DNA of 64,000 nucleotides from Croceibacterium segetis (GTDB taxonomy: Bacteria; Pseudomonadota; Alphaproteobacteria; Sphingomonadales; Sphingomonadaceae). Of the stretch, positions 33,036 to 41,781 are shown piece after piece. Where the stretch lies: the NCBI RefSeq assembly GCF_011320115.1, contig NZ_JAANOZ010000007.1, forward strand, positions 1 to 64,000, given 5' to 3'. The notes below the pieces were generated by a model. The model was not told the DNA's origin and made no database searches. It was given only the letters and a program-made list of their open reading frames with translations. Made by a program: the position numbers and the translations under genes. Position 1 is the first letter of the stretch. The number at the start of each line of letters is the position of its first letter.

Positions 33036-34579
33036 TCGGCGGCCTCGGCTTCCGCCGCGGCCCTGCCGGTGAAGTCCTCCGGCCAGTGTTTGAGCGCGCT
33101 CATCACCGGGAACGGGGTGAACCCGCCGAGCGCGCAGAGCGAGCCGAACTTCATCGTTTCGCACAAGTCGGTCAGCAGGCCGATCTCCTGCTCCTGGCTG
33201 CGGCCGTGGCGCGGGGCGTTGTGCATCACGTCGAGCCGCTCGACATGATCGGGCGTGCGCCCGCCGGCGCGGATGCGGTCGATCACCTCGACCCCGCGCA
33301 CCGCGCCGATCCGGCACGGGGTGCATTTGCCGCAGGACTCGGCGGCGCAGAACTCCATCGCGAAGCGCGCCATCGCGCCCATGTCGGCGGTGTCGTCGAA
33401 CACGGTGATCCCGCCGTGGCCGATCAGCGCGTCGGCGGCGGTGTATTCCTCGTAGTCGAAGCGAATGCCGAAATCGTCCGGGTGAATGTAGGCGCCCAGA
33501 GGGCCGCCGACCTGCACCGCCTTGACCGGTCGGCCGCTCTCGGTGCCGCCGCCGATCTCGTTGACCAGCTCGCCCAGCGTGACGCCGAAGGCGGTCTCGA
33601 ACAGGCCGCCGTACTTGATGTTGCCGGCCAGCTGGATCGGCATCGTGCCCTTCGAGCGGGCGAGGCCGAGTTGCTCGTAAGCGCTCGCGCCGCCTTCAGC
33701 CAGAATGTGCGGCACGGCGGCGAGGGTGAGCACGTTGTTGACCACCGTCGGCTTGCCGAACAGGCCCTCGATGGCGGGGAGCGGCGGCTTGGCGCGCACT
33801 TCGCCGCGCTTGCCTTCGAGACTGTTGAGCAGGGAAGTCTCCTCGCCGCAGACGTAGGCGCCCGCGCCGACCCGCACTTCGAGCTCGAACGGCGCGACGA
33901 GACCGGCGGACAGCTCGATCGCCTTCTCCATCTTGGCGATGGCATCGGGATATTCGCTGCGGATGTAGATGTAGCCCTTGTCGGCCCCGACCGCCTCGCC
34001 GGCGATCGCCATGCCTTCGATCAGGAGGTAGGGGTCGCCTTCCATCAGCATGCGGTCGGCGAAGGTGCCGCTGTCGCCCTCGTCGGCATTGCAGACGATG
34101 TACTTCTGCGGGCCCTGGGCCTTCGCGACGGTCTGCCACTTGATTCCCGCCGGGAACCCCGCCCCGCCGCGCCCGCGCAGGCCCGACTGGGTGACCTCGG
34201 CGAGGATTTGTTCGGAGCCGACCTGGCGCGCGCGCCTGAGGCCGCTCCAGCCGCCGGTCGCTTCGTAGTCTTCGAGGCTCAGCGGCCGGGTCTTGCCCGC
34301 GCGGGAGAAAGTCAGCCGCTGCTGCTTGGCGATGAACGGGTGCTTCTCGATCTCGCCGATGGCGATCTCGCTCGCGCCGCCTTCGAGGATGTCGTCGACG
34401 TCTTCGAGCGTGACGCGGCCCCAGCCCTGGCCGTCGATTTCGACCAGCGGCTCGAGCCACTGCATGCCCCAGCTGCTCGTGCGCTGGACCTCGTGGCCCT
34501 TGGCGGCGAAGGCGGCGGCCAGCTCGTCGGCGCCGAGCGCGCGGGCGAGGGCGTCGTCGGAAATGCGAATGATCATCAC
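33032..34579 (-). CDS. fdsB: NAD-dependent formate dehydrogenase beta subunit (NuoF-like)
   Basis: A 515-residue diaphorase subunit. After an N-terminal thioredoxin-like region of about 100 residues comes the flavin/NAD module: GLRGRGGAGFPAGIKW, CNADEGDSGTF, GAGAYVCGEETSLLNSLEG, and the [4Fe-4S] site AESCGKCTPCRIGA. It takes electrons from FdsA/FdsG and reduces NAD+. The start at 34579 overlaps fdsG by four bases. The C-terminus overlaps mobA. Confidence 0.93.
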   Translation of the reverse strand: MMIIRISDDALARALGADELAAAFAAKGHEVQRTSSWGMQWLEPLVEIDGQGWGRVTLEDVDDILEGGASEIAIGEIEKHPFIAKQQRLTFSRAGKTRPLSLEDYEATGGWSGLRRARQVGSEQILAEVTQSGLRGRGGAGFPAGIKWQTVAKAQGPQKYIVCNADEGDSGTFADRMLMEGDPYLLIEGMAIAGEAVGADKGYIYIRSEYPDAIAKMEKAIELSAGLVAPFELEVRVGAGAYVCGEETSLLNSLEGKRGEVRAKPPLPAIEGLFGKPTVVNNVLTLAAVPHILAEGGASAYEQLGLARSKGTMPIQLAGNIKYGGLFETAFGVTLGELVNEIGGGTESGRPVKAVQVGGPLGAYIHPDDFGIRFDYEEYTAADALIGHGGITVFDDTADMGAMARFAMEFCAAESCGKCTPCRIGAVRGVEVIDRIRAGGRTPDHVERLDVMHNAPRHGRSQEQEIGLLTDLCETMKFGSLCALGGFTPFPVMSALKHWPEDFTGRAAAEAEAAE

Positions 34580-35004
34580 GCGTTCTCAACAATCTGCGCC
34601 AGCGCCGGGCCGTCAAGCCGGGCGTGGAGACGGTCGCCGACCCGGGCCGCGGGGCCCGAGCTGCACAGCCCGAGGCAATAGACGGTCTGGACCTTCACGC
34701 GGTCGCCCGCGGCGGCGGTCGCCTGGTCGATGATTTGCTCGACCCCGCGCGCCTTGCACGCCTCGGCGCGGCAGACCTGCACGACGGGGCGCAAGTCGGG
34801 CTGGTCGTGGAAGTCGTGGTAGAAGCTGACGACGCCGTGGACGTCGGCGCGCGATAGGTTCAGGCCCTTGGCGACCAGCGCCTCGCTCTGGGCGTCGACG
34901 CAGCCGAATTCGGCCTGCACCGCGTGCAGGACCGGCAGCAATGCGCCCTCCCGCCGGTGATGCTCGGCGACGATCTCGCCGATCTTTTGCTCCTTGGTAC
35001 TCAT
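34576..35004 (-). CDS. fdsG: NAD-dependent formate dehydrogenase gamma subunit (NuoE-like)
   Basis: A 142-residue thioredoxin-fold [2Fe-2S] subunit. It resembles NuoE: an N-terminal helical part with LLPVLHAVQAEFGCV, GVVSFYHDF, then the cluster cysteines VCRAEAC and YCLGLCSSGP. It bridges electron flow between FdsA and FdsB. First gene of the operon, it starts at 35004, four bases after the stop of fghA upstream on the same strand, so fghA may be co-transcribed. Confidence 0.92.
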   Translation of the reverse strand: MSTKEQKIGEIVAEHHRREGALLPVLHAVQAEFGCVDAQSEALVAKGLNLSRADVHGVVSFYHDFHDQPDLRPVVQVCRAEACKARGVEQIIDQATAAAGDRVKVQTVYCLGLCSSGPAARVGDRLHARLDGPALAQIVENA

Positions 35005-35008
35005 TCTC

Positions 35009-35842
35009 TCAGCCCTTCAGCCTCTCTGCGTGCCAGGCGACATGGTCGTCGATGAAGCTGGACACGAAGAAATACGAATGATCGTAGCCTTCCTGCATCC
35101 GTATCGTGGCGGCGATATTCGCGCTTCGGCAGGCTTCGTCCAGCAAATGTGTCTTGAGCTCAACGTCGAGGAAGTTGTCGGCGGTGCCCTGGTCGACGAG
35201 CAGCTCGGGAATCCGCGCACCCTGTTTGATCAGCGCGCAGGCGTCGTATGGCTGCCAGGCGACGATGTCGTCGCCGAGATAGCCCCCGAGCGCCTTCTGC
35301 CCCCACGGGCAATTGATCGGGCTGACGATCGGCGCGAAGGCGCTGGTCGAGCGGAACCGGCCTGGATTGCGCAAGCTGACCGTCAGCGCGCCGTGCCCGC
35401 CCATCGAATGGCCCGAAATGCCTTGCCGTTGCATGTCGACCGGGAAGGCCTCGGCGATCAGCGCGGGCAGCTCCTGCTCGATATAAGTCCGCATCCGGAA
35501 GTGCTGCGACCAGGGCTGCTGCGTCGCATCGACGTAGAACCCGGCGCCCTTGCCGAAGTCGTAGGCCGGATCGTCGGGCACGTCGTCGCCGCGCGGGGAG
35601 GTGTCGGGCCCGACGAGGATCACGCGATGCTCGGCGCAGGCGCGATGATAGTGGCACTTGATCATCGCGTTTTCGTGCGTGCAGGTCAGGCCCGAGAGCC
35701 ACCACAGAACCGGCAGCTTCTCGCCCGGCGTGTGCGCGGGAACATAGACCTGGAAGGTCATCGGCGTGCCGGTGGCGGAGGAGAGGTGCGTATAGACCCC
35801 CTGGCTCCCGCCAAAGCACAGCGACTCGCTTACGCGCTCCAT
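35009..35842 (-). CDS. fghA: S-formylglutathione hydrolase
   Basis: A 277-residue alpha/beta hydrolase. It hydrolyses S-formylglutathione to formate and glutathione, the step after FrmA. The nucleophile serine is in GHSMGGHGAL. Other family residues are FGGSQGVYTH near the N-terminus, LWWLSGLTCTHENAM, and the C-terminal GYDHSYFFV histidine. The ATG at 35842 (MERVSESLC) begins the usual family N-terminus. It leads directly into fdsG with a four-base gap, so formate made here is oxidised by the next enzyme in the operon. Confidence 0.93.
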   Translation of the reverse strand: MERVSESLCFGGSQGVYTHLSSATGTPMTFQVYVPAHTPGEKLPVLWWLSGLTCTHENAMIKCHYHRACAEHRVILVGPDTSPRGDDVPDDPAYDFGKGAGFYVDATQQPWSQHFRMRTYIEQELPALIAEAFPVDMQRQGISGHSMGGHGALTVSLRNPGRFRSTSAFAPIVSPINCPWGQKALGGYLGDDIVAWQPYDACALIKQGARIPELLVDQGTADNFLDVELKTHLLDEACRSANIAATIRMQEGYDHSYFFVSSFIDDHVAWHAERLKG

Positions 35843-35956
35843 TTCAATCCTTCGGGTCGGCTCTCTCGAACAGGCCGGTAACCGCAATCGGCGAAAGATT
35901 GAACCCTAAGCGGCGCAATTTCGGAAATAATCAATTTGGTCCGTGCGTCGAGGCAG

Positions 35957-36016
35957 CCTTTCGAGACGAGCGTTGGCCTTTGGCCAGCTTCGCTTCCGAA
36001 GCCCCGTCTCGAAGGG
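35957..36016. repeat. Inverted-repeat hairpin abutting a VOC gene
   Basis: The arms CCTTTCGAGACG (35957-35968) and CGTCTCGAAGGG (36005-36016) pair in 11 of 12 positions around a 36-base loop that itself contains TTGGCC/GGCCA. The right arm ends exactly beside the stop codon of the VOC gene at 36017. It may be a dispersed palindromic repeat serving as 3'-end structure for that gene. Confidence 0.6.
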
Positions 36017-36394
36017 CTACTTCCCCGGCGCGCAGAAGGCGCACAGCTTGTTGCCGTCGGGATCGCGCATATAGGCCCCGTAGACCGGCGGATCGCCGTA
36101 TTCCCGCTCGCCCGGAGGGCCCTCGTCGCGGCCGCCGTTGGCCATGCCGGCAGCGTACCAGGCGTCGACCGCAGCGCGGTCCCTGGCCTGGAAGCCGATG
36201 GTGCCGCCATTGGCGTGCGTGGCCGGCTGCTCGTCGCGCGGAGTGGTCACGCCGAACATGCCCGTTTCCGGCGATCCGTAGAACGCCCCCTTGGGCGTGT
36301 GCTGGCCGGAAATGCCAAGCGCGCCGAGCGCCGCGTCGTAGAACGCGCGCGCCTTGTCGGGGTCGTTGGTGCCGACCATCACGTGAGTGAACAT
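36017..36394 (-). CDS. VOC family protein, first of three
   Basis: A 125-residue single-domain vicinal-oxygen-chelate (glyoxalase-like) protein. It shows FTHVMVGTNDPDKARAFYDAALGALG at the start of the first beta-alpha-beta unit and YGAYMRDPDGNKLCAF at the end of the second. The first metal-type histidine is kept (His4), but the last position, usually glutamate, is cysteine here. Homologous to the next two genes, it appears to be a tandem duplicate. The substrate is unknown; its location between formaldehyde enzymes hints at a glutathione-linked or aldehyde-related role, which is inference. Confidence 0.8.
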   Translation of the reverse strand: MFTHVMVGTNDPDKARAFYDAALGALGISGQHTPKGAFYGSPETGMFGVTTPRDEQPATHANGGTIGFQARDRAAVDAWYAAGMANGGRDEGPPGEREYGDPPVYGAYMRDPDGNKLCAFCAPGK

Positions 36395-36400
36395 CCGCCG

Positions 36401-36784
36401 TTACTCCTTCGGGCCGGCGTTGGGAGTGAAGACGCAGATCTTGTTGCCGTCGGGATCGCGCAAGTAAGCGCCATACATGTTGCCCGGCGAGTTCGCGCGG
36501 AAGCCCGGGGCGCCCTCGTCGATGCCGCCGTGCGACAGGCCGGCGGCATGCCAGGCATCGACCGTCGCGTAATCCCTGGCCTTGAGCCCCAGAGTGTGGC
36601 CGTTCGAGACGGTCGCTTCCATCCCGTTGAGCGGCTTGGCGATGATCAGCGAACCTTCCTCGCTCGCATAGACGGTGCCGTGAGGCAGCTCATGGCCGGC
36701 ATAACCGAGCTTGCCCATCGTCGCGTTGTAGAACTCGCGGCTCTTGTCGATGTCGTTGGTGCCGAGGAAGACGTGGTTGAACAT
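36401..36784 (-). CDS. VOC family protein, second of three
   Basis: A 127-residue paralogue of its neighbours. It reads FNHVFLGTNDIDKSREFYNATMGKLGY at the N-terminus and YGAYLRDPDGNKICVF at the C-terminus, with a histidine in SNGHTLGLKA where the first copy has glycine, so it may keep a more complete metal site. It shares the terminal cysteine in place of the usual glutamate. It sits six bases from the first copy and is probably co-transcribed with frmA upstream. Confidence 0.8.
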   Translation of the reverse strand: MFNHVFLGTNDIDKSREFYNATMGKLGYAGHELPHGTVYASEEGSLIIAKPLNGMEATVSNGHTLGLKARDYATVDAWHAAGLSHGGIDEGAPGFRANSPGNMYGAYLRDPDGNKICVFTPNAGPKE

Positions 36785-36811
36785 GGGAATCCTCTCTGGA
36801 GTGGCTTGGAA

Positions 36812-37195
36812 TTACTTGAGGCGGTGCAGGGCGCAGATCTTGTTGCCGCCCGGGTCGCGCAAATAGGCGAGATAGAGCACGCGACCGCCCGTTGCGTTGC
36901 GCGGGCCGGGTGGGTCCTCGATCGCGGTGCCGCCCGCGGCGAGCCCGGCGGCATGGAAGGCGTCGACCGCTTCGGCCGACGGGGCCTGGAAGCCCAGCGT
37001 GCCGCCGTTGGCGCCGCTCGAATGCTCGCCGTTCAGCGGGGTGCGGATGACGAAGCGGCCGCCGTCGTGCGCGTAGACCGCGCGCCCCAGCTCGTCGACC
37101 TCGCCCGGGGGCACGCCAAGGGCGCCCAGCGCGGCGTCGTAGAAGCGCTTCGAAGCCGCGACATCGTCGCTTCCGAGCATCACGTGACTGAACAT
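36812..37195 (-). CDS. VOC family protein, third of three
   Basis: A 127-residue paralogue, closest to frmA. It has FSHVMLGSDDVAASKRFYDAALGALG and a C-terminal YLAYLRDPGGNKICALH. Like the others, His4 is present and the last ligand position is cysteine. It begins 13 bases after frmA ends, on the same strand, so transcription from the frmA promoter likely reads all three VOC genes and may continue to fghA. Role unknown. Confidence 0.8.
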   Translation of the reverse strand: MFSHVMLGSDDVAASKRFYDAALGALGVPPGEVDELGRAVYAHDGGRFVIRTPLNGEHSSGANGGTLGFQAPSAEAVDAFHAAGLAAGGTAIEDPPGPRNATGGRVLYLAYLRDPGGNKICALHRLK

Positions 37196-37208
37196 GTCGG
37201 TTCCTTCG

Positions 37209-38321
<1,113 letters not shown>

Positions 38322-38336
38322 TCGTAAGCTCTCCGG

Positions 38337-39713
38337 TTAGTCGATCGCGGCGCCGACGGGCACCATCGACGGGTGCTCGTAATCCGGGTCGCGCATCGGC
38401 AGCAGCCAGATCAGCCCCGCGCCGAGGATCGCGCCGATCGACATGATCGCCGAGACCAGGAACAAGTGCTGGTTGCCGCCGCCGAGCCAGGTGAACAGGA
38501 ACCCGGCGATGATCGGCGAGCCCGCCGCCCCGGCGCGGCCGACGCCGAGCGCGAAGCCGGTTCCGGTCGCCCGGGCAAAGGCCGGGAAGCCGCGGGCGAA
38601 GGCGGCGTAGTAGCCGACGATCGCGGCGTTGAGGAAGAACATCGTCAGGAAAGTGGCGAGGCGCCAGCCCCACAGCGTGTCGCTGCCCATGCCGAACGCG
38701 GCAACGGCGGCCGAGCCAAGCACCGCGCAGACGATCGTCGGGCCCTTGATGTCCCACTTGCGCAGCAGGAATCCGAACAGGAAGCCTCCCACCGCGCCGC
38801 CGATGTTGGCCCAGGTCAGCGTGCTCGCGGCCTGGGGCTGCGTGAAGCCGCTGTCGGCGACGATCTGCACCGCGAACTTGAGGATGTAGTAGAAGGTGAT
38901 GGTGTGGAACACATAGCCGAACGCCAGCAGCAGCGTGACCGGGCGCAGGCGGGCGTCGGCGAGAATGTCGGTGACCTTCGGCTTTGGCGCCGTCGCGGAA
39001 AGCTCGGGCAGCGCGTCGATCGGCGGTTGCTGGAGCGCGCGCAGCGATCGGTTGATCTTGTCGAGTGCCCCCTCGGGCCGGCGGGCGGCGAAGTAGGCCG
39101 GCGTTTCCGGCACCAGCAGCATGACCAGCGGAATCATCAGCGCGGTGACCACCGAGCCGAACAGGAATACCGCGCGCCAGTCGTAGTCGACCAGCAGCCA
39201 GCTTTGCGCGGCAAAGCCGCCGATCACGCCGCCGACCGGATAGCCGATCACGTAGAGCGCCATCGCGAGGCTGCGGCCCTCCTTGCTCGAGACCTCCGCG
39301 GTGACCGCATTGGTCGCCGCGAGCATGCCGCCGATGCCGAGACCGGTGAGGAAGCGCCAGATCGTCAGGTTGTCGACCCCCGTCGCGGCGTGGGCCATGT
39401 ACATGCCGATCGCCATGATCACCAGGCAGCCGAGCATCGCCGGCTTGCGGCCCATCTTGTCGGCTACGCCGCCGAGGATCACCGAGCCGAAGCCCATGCC
39501 GAACAGCTCGGCCGAAAGCACGATGCCGAGCTCGGAGCGCGGAATGCCCCATTCCTTGGTGATGCCGGGCGCGGAAAAGGCGCTGGAGAGGACGTCGAAC
39601 CCGTCGAGCGCGTTGAGGAAGATCATCAGCACGACGACGATCCACTGCCGCGTGCCCATCGGATTGTCGTCGATTACCTTGATCGGGTTCGTGCCCGCTA
39701 CAGGTCCAGCCAT
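38337..39713 (-). CDS. MFS transporter, aromatic acid:H+ symporter type
   Basis: A 458-residue transporter with 12 predicted membrane segments. DALDGFDVLSSAFSAPGI in the first helix, the GGVADKMGRKPAM loop motif, FLTGLGIGGMLAATNAV and a long central loop resemble the AAHS group (4-hydroxybenzoate, protocatechuate, vanillate-type carriers), though the sugar-porter group is an alternative. It lies between frmA and a MarR gene, divergent from the lignostilbene dioxygenase, so uptake of a lignin-derived acid is plausible. The start at 39713 has the expected cytosolic N-terminus. Confidence 0.83.
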   Translation of the reverse strand: MAGPVAGTNPIKVIDDNPMGTRQWIVVVLMIFLNALDGFDVLSSAFSAPGITKEWGIPRSELGIVLSAELFGMGFGSVILGGVADKMGRKPAMLGCLVIMAIGMYMAHAATGVDNLTIWRFLTGLGIGGMLAATNAVTAEVSSKEGRSLAMALYVIGYPVGGVIGGFAAQSWLLVDYDWRAVFLFGSVVTALMIPLVMLLVPETPAYFAARRPEGALDKINRSLRALQQPPIDALPELSATAPKPKVTDILADARLRPVTLLLAFGYVFHTITFYYILKFAVQIVADSGFTQPQAASTLTWANIGGAVGGFLFGFLLRKWDIKGPTIVCAVLGSAAVAAFGMGSDTLWGWRLATFLTMFFLNAAIVGYYAAFARGFPAFARATGTGFALGVGRAGAAGSPIIAGFLFTWLGGGNQHLFLVSAIMSIGAILGAGLIWLLPMRDPDYEHPSMVPVGAAID

Positions 39714-39743
39714 GTCAGGTTCCTCTCCAGGAATGCGCGCAGA

Positions 39744-40199
39744 TCAATCGTGGATTCGCGCGAGCATTTCCACCAGTTTTTTGACTTCGTCCGGCGTGAA
39801 ACGGCTCTTGAGCCACGCCTCATGCTCGCCGATGCAGCCCTTGGCCGTGGCGAGCGCCGCGCGGCCTTCGGTCGTCAGGTAGAGCGCCTGCTTGCGCGCG
39901 TCGCTGGTCGAGCGCTCGCGGCGCAGGTAGCCGCGTTCCTGCAAGCGGTTGACGATGGTCATCGTCGTCGCCCGGTCCATCTGCAGCCGCTGGCCCACCG
40001 CTATCTGCGAGATGCCGGGGTGATCGTCGACCAGCCACAGCACGCTGACCTGTTTCTGCGTCAGGTCGAGGTCGCAGAAGGTCTCGGTAAAATGGCGGTA
40101 GACCGCGACGTGGGCCAGACGGATGTGGAATCCGACGATGTCGGCCAGTTCGCCGAGCTCGCTGTCCTTGTCTCCGGTCAAAGCCGTCGCTGGCGCCAC
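39744..40199 (-). CDS. MarR family transcriptional regulator
   Basis: A 151-residue winged-helix regulator. It shows helices with FHIRLAHVAVYRHF, the recognition region GISQIAVGQRLQMDRATTMTIVNRL and the wing ERGYLRRERSTSDARKQALYLTTEG, all MarR signature. MarR proteins commonly repress catabolic genes and release DNA on binding an aromatic ligand or its CoA thioester. It sits upstream of the MFS gene on the same strand and is divergent from the dioxygenase gene, with an 80-base gap containing the short palindrome CTAA-TTG-TTAG. It starts with GTG. Confidence 0.87.
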   Translation of the reverse strand: MAPATALTGDKDSELGELADIVGFHIRLAHVAVYRHFTETFCDLDLTQKQVSVLWLVDDHPGISQIAVGQRLQMDRATTMTIVNRLQERGYLRRERSTSDARKQALYLTTEGRAALATAKGCIGEHEAWLKSRFTPDEVKKLVEMLARIHD

Positions 40200-40230
40200 C
40201 CTCTATCCCTCACCGTTCTTATGATATTGC

Positions 40231-40241
40231 CTAATTGTTAG
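40231..40241. promoter_or_regulatory. Possible MarR operator
   Basis: The 11-base palindrome CTAATTGTTAG sits in the gap between the divergent marR-type and lignostilbene dioxygenase genes, within AT-rich sequence that also has TATG and CATA flanks. It is a natural place for autoregulation. The arms are short, so this is a weak call. Confidence 0.3.
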
Positions 40242-40279
40242 TGGAGCATACAATCGGGCGCAAGGAGAGGCACAAGCGC

Positions 40280-41761
40280 ATGTCACAGTTTCCCGACACC
40301 CCGTCGTTCACCGGGTTCAACACGCCGAGCCGGATCGAGGCCGATATCGAGGATCTTCAGCACACCGGGACGATCCCGCGCGAGCTCGACGGCGCGTTCT
40401 TCCGGGTCCAGCCCGACCCGCAGTTTCCGCCGATGCTCGGCGACGACATCGCCTTCAACGGCGACGGGATGATAACCCGCTTCCATTTTCACGACGGGCG
40501 GTGCGATTTCCGCCAGCGCTGGGCCAAGACCGACAAGTGGAAAGCCGAGCACGAAGCGGGACGCGGCTTGTTCGGGATGTATCGCAATCCGCTGACCGAC
40601 GATCCCAGCACCAAGGGCATGTACCGCTCGACCGCCAACACCAACGCCTGGATCTACGCCGGCAAGCTGTGGGCGATGAAGGAAGACAGCCCGAGCCTGA
40701 TCATGGATCCGGTGACGATGGAGACCGAGGCATTCGAGACCTGGGACGGGGCGATGAAGAGCCAGACTTTCACCGCCCACCCCAAGATCGACCCCAGGAC
40801 CGGCAACATGGTGGCGATCGGCTATGCCGCCAGCGGGCTGTGCACCGACGACGTTTCGTACATGGAGATCGGCCCCGACGGCGAGCTGGTGCGCGAGAAG
40901 TGGTTCAAGGTCCCCTACTACTGCATGATGCACGACTTCGGGATCACCGAGAACTACCTGATCCTGCACATCGTGCCCTCGATCGGATCGTGGGAGCGGC
41001 TCGAGAAGGGGTTGCCGCACTTCGGCTTCGACACCACCCTGCCGGTCTACCTCGGCGTCATCCCGCGGCGCGACGACCTGAAGCCGGAAGACATCCGCTG
41101 GTTCAAGCGCGACAACTGCTTCGCCAGCCACGTGCTCAACGCGTGGGAAGAAGGGACCAAGATCCACTTCCTGACCTGCGAGGCGAAGAACAACATGTTC
41201 CCGTTCTTCCCCGACGTGCACGGCGCGGCGTTCAACCCCGCCGAGGCGATGAGCAAGCTGACCGACTGGACGGTCGACCTCGCCAGCAACGGCGAGGATT
41301 TCGACGCCGTCACCCAGCTGACCGAGACTTCCTCCGAGTTTCCGCGCATCGACGACCGCTTTACCGGCATGAGGAACCGCTACGGCTGGGGCCTGGAGAT
41401 GGATATGAGCCGGCCTTGCGAGCTGAAAGGCGGCAGCGCCGGCGGCTTCCTGATGAACTGCCTGTTCCTCAAGGACCTCGAGACCGGCAAGGAACAGCAT
41501 TGGTGGTGCGGCCCGGTCTCGAGCCTGCAGGAACCGTGCTTCATCCCGCGTTCGAAGGACGCGCCCGAAGGCGACGGCTGGATCGTCCAGGTCTGCAACC
41601 GCCTCGAAGAGCACCGCAGCGACCTCCTGTTGTTCGACGCCCTCGACATCGAGAAGGGCCCGATCGCCACCGTCCAGGTGCCGATCCGCCTGCGCTTCGG
41701 CCTCCACGGCAACTTTGCGCCGAGTGAGGCGATCGGGCTCAAGGAACTCGAACCGGCTTGA
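40280..41761 (+). CDS. Carotenoid oxygenase-family lignostilbene dioxygenase
   Basis: A 493-residue iron(II) beta-propeller enzyme that cleaves the central double bond of a stilbene to two aldehydes. The iron histidines lie in AHPKIDP, MMHDFG, SHVLNAWEEG and GLHGNFAP contexts. Tyr101 (GMYRNPLTD) and Lys134 (AMKEDSP) are present at the same positions that, from memory, activate the 4-hydroxy group in the Novosphingobium enzyme NOV1, which supports lignostilbene rather than carotenoid cleavage. AGGAGAGG lies nine bases before the ATG at 40280. It would convert lignostilbene to vanillin-type aldehydes feeding the lig pathway. Confidence 0.9.
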   Translation: MSQFPDTPSFTGFNTPSRIEADIEDLQHTGTIPRELDGAFFRVQPDPQFPPMLGDDIAFNGDGMITRFHFHDGRCDFRQRWAKTDKWKAEHEAGRGLFGMYRNPLTDDPSTKGMYRSTANTNAWIYAGKLWAMKEDSPSLIMDPVTMETEAFETWDGAMKSQTFTAHPKIDPRTGNMVAIGYAASGLCTDDVSYMEIGPDGELVREKWFKVPYYCMMHDFGITENYLILHIVPSIGSWERLEKGLPHFGFDTTLPVYLGVIPRRDDLKPEDIRWFKRDNCFASHVLNAWEEGTKIHFLTCEAKNNMFPFFPDVHGAAFNPAEAMSKLTDWTVDLASNGEDFDAVTQLTETSSEFPRIDDRFTGMRNRYGWGLEMDMSRPCELKGGSAGGFLMNCLFLKDLETGKEQHWWCGPVSSLQEPCFIPRSKDAPEGDGWIVQVCNRLEEHRSDLLLFDALDIEKGPIATVQVPIRLRFGLHGNFAPSEAIGLKELEPA

Positions 41762-41781
41762 GGCTTTCGAAGGGGAGGGGA

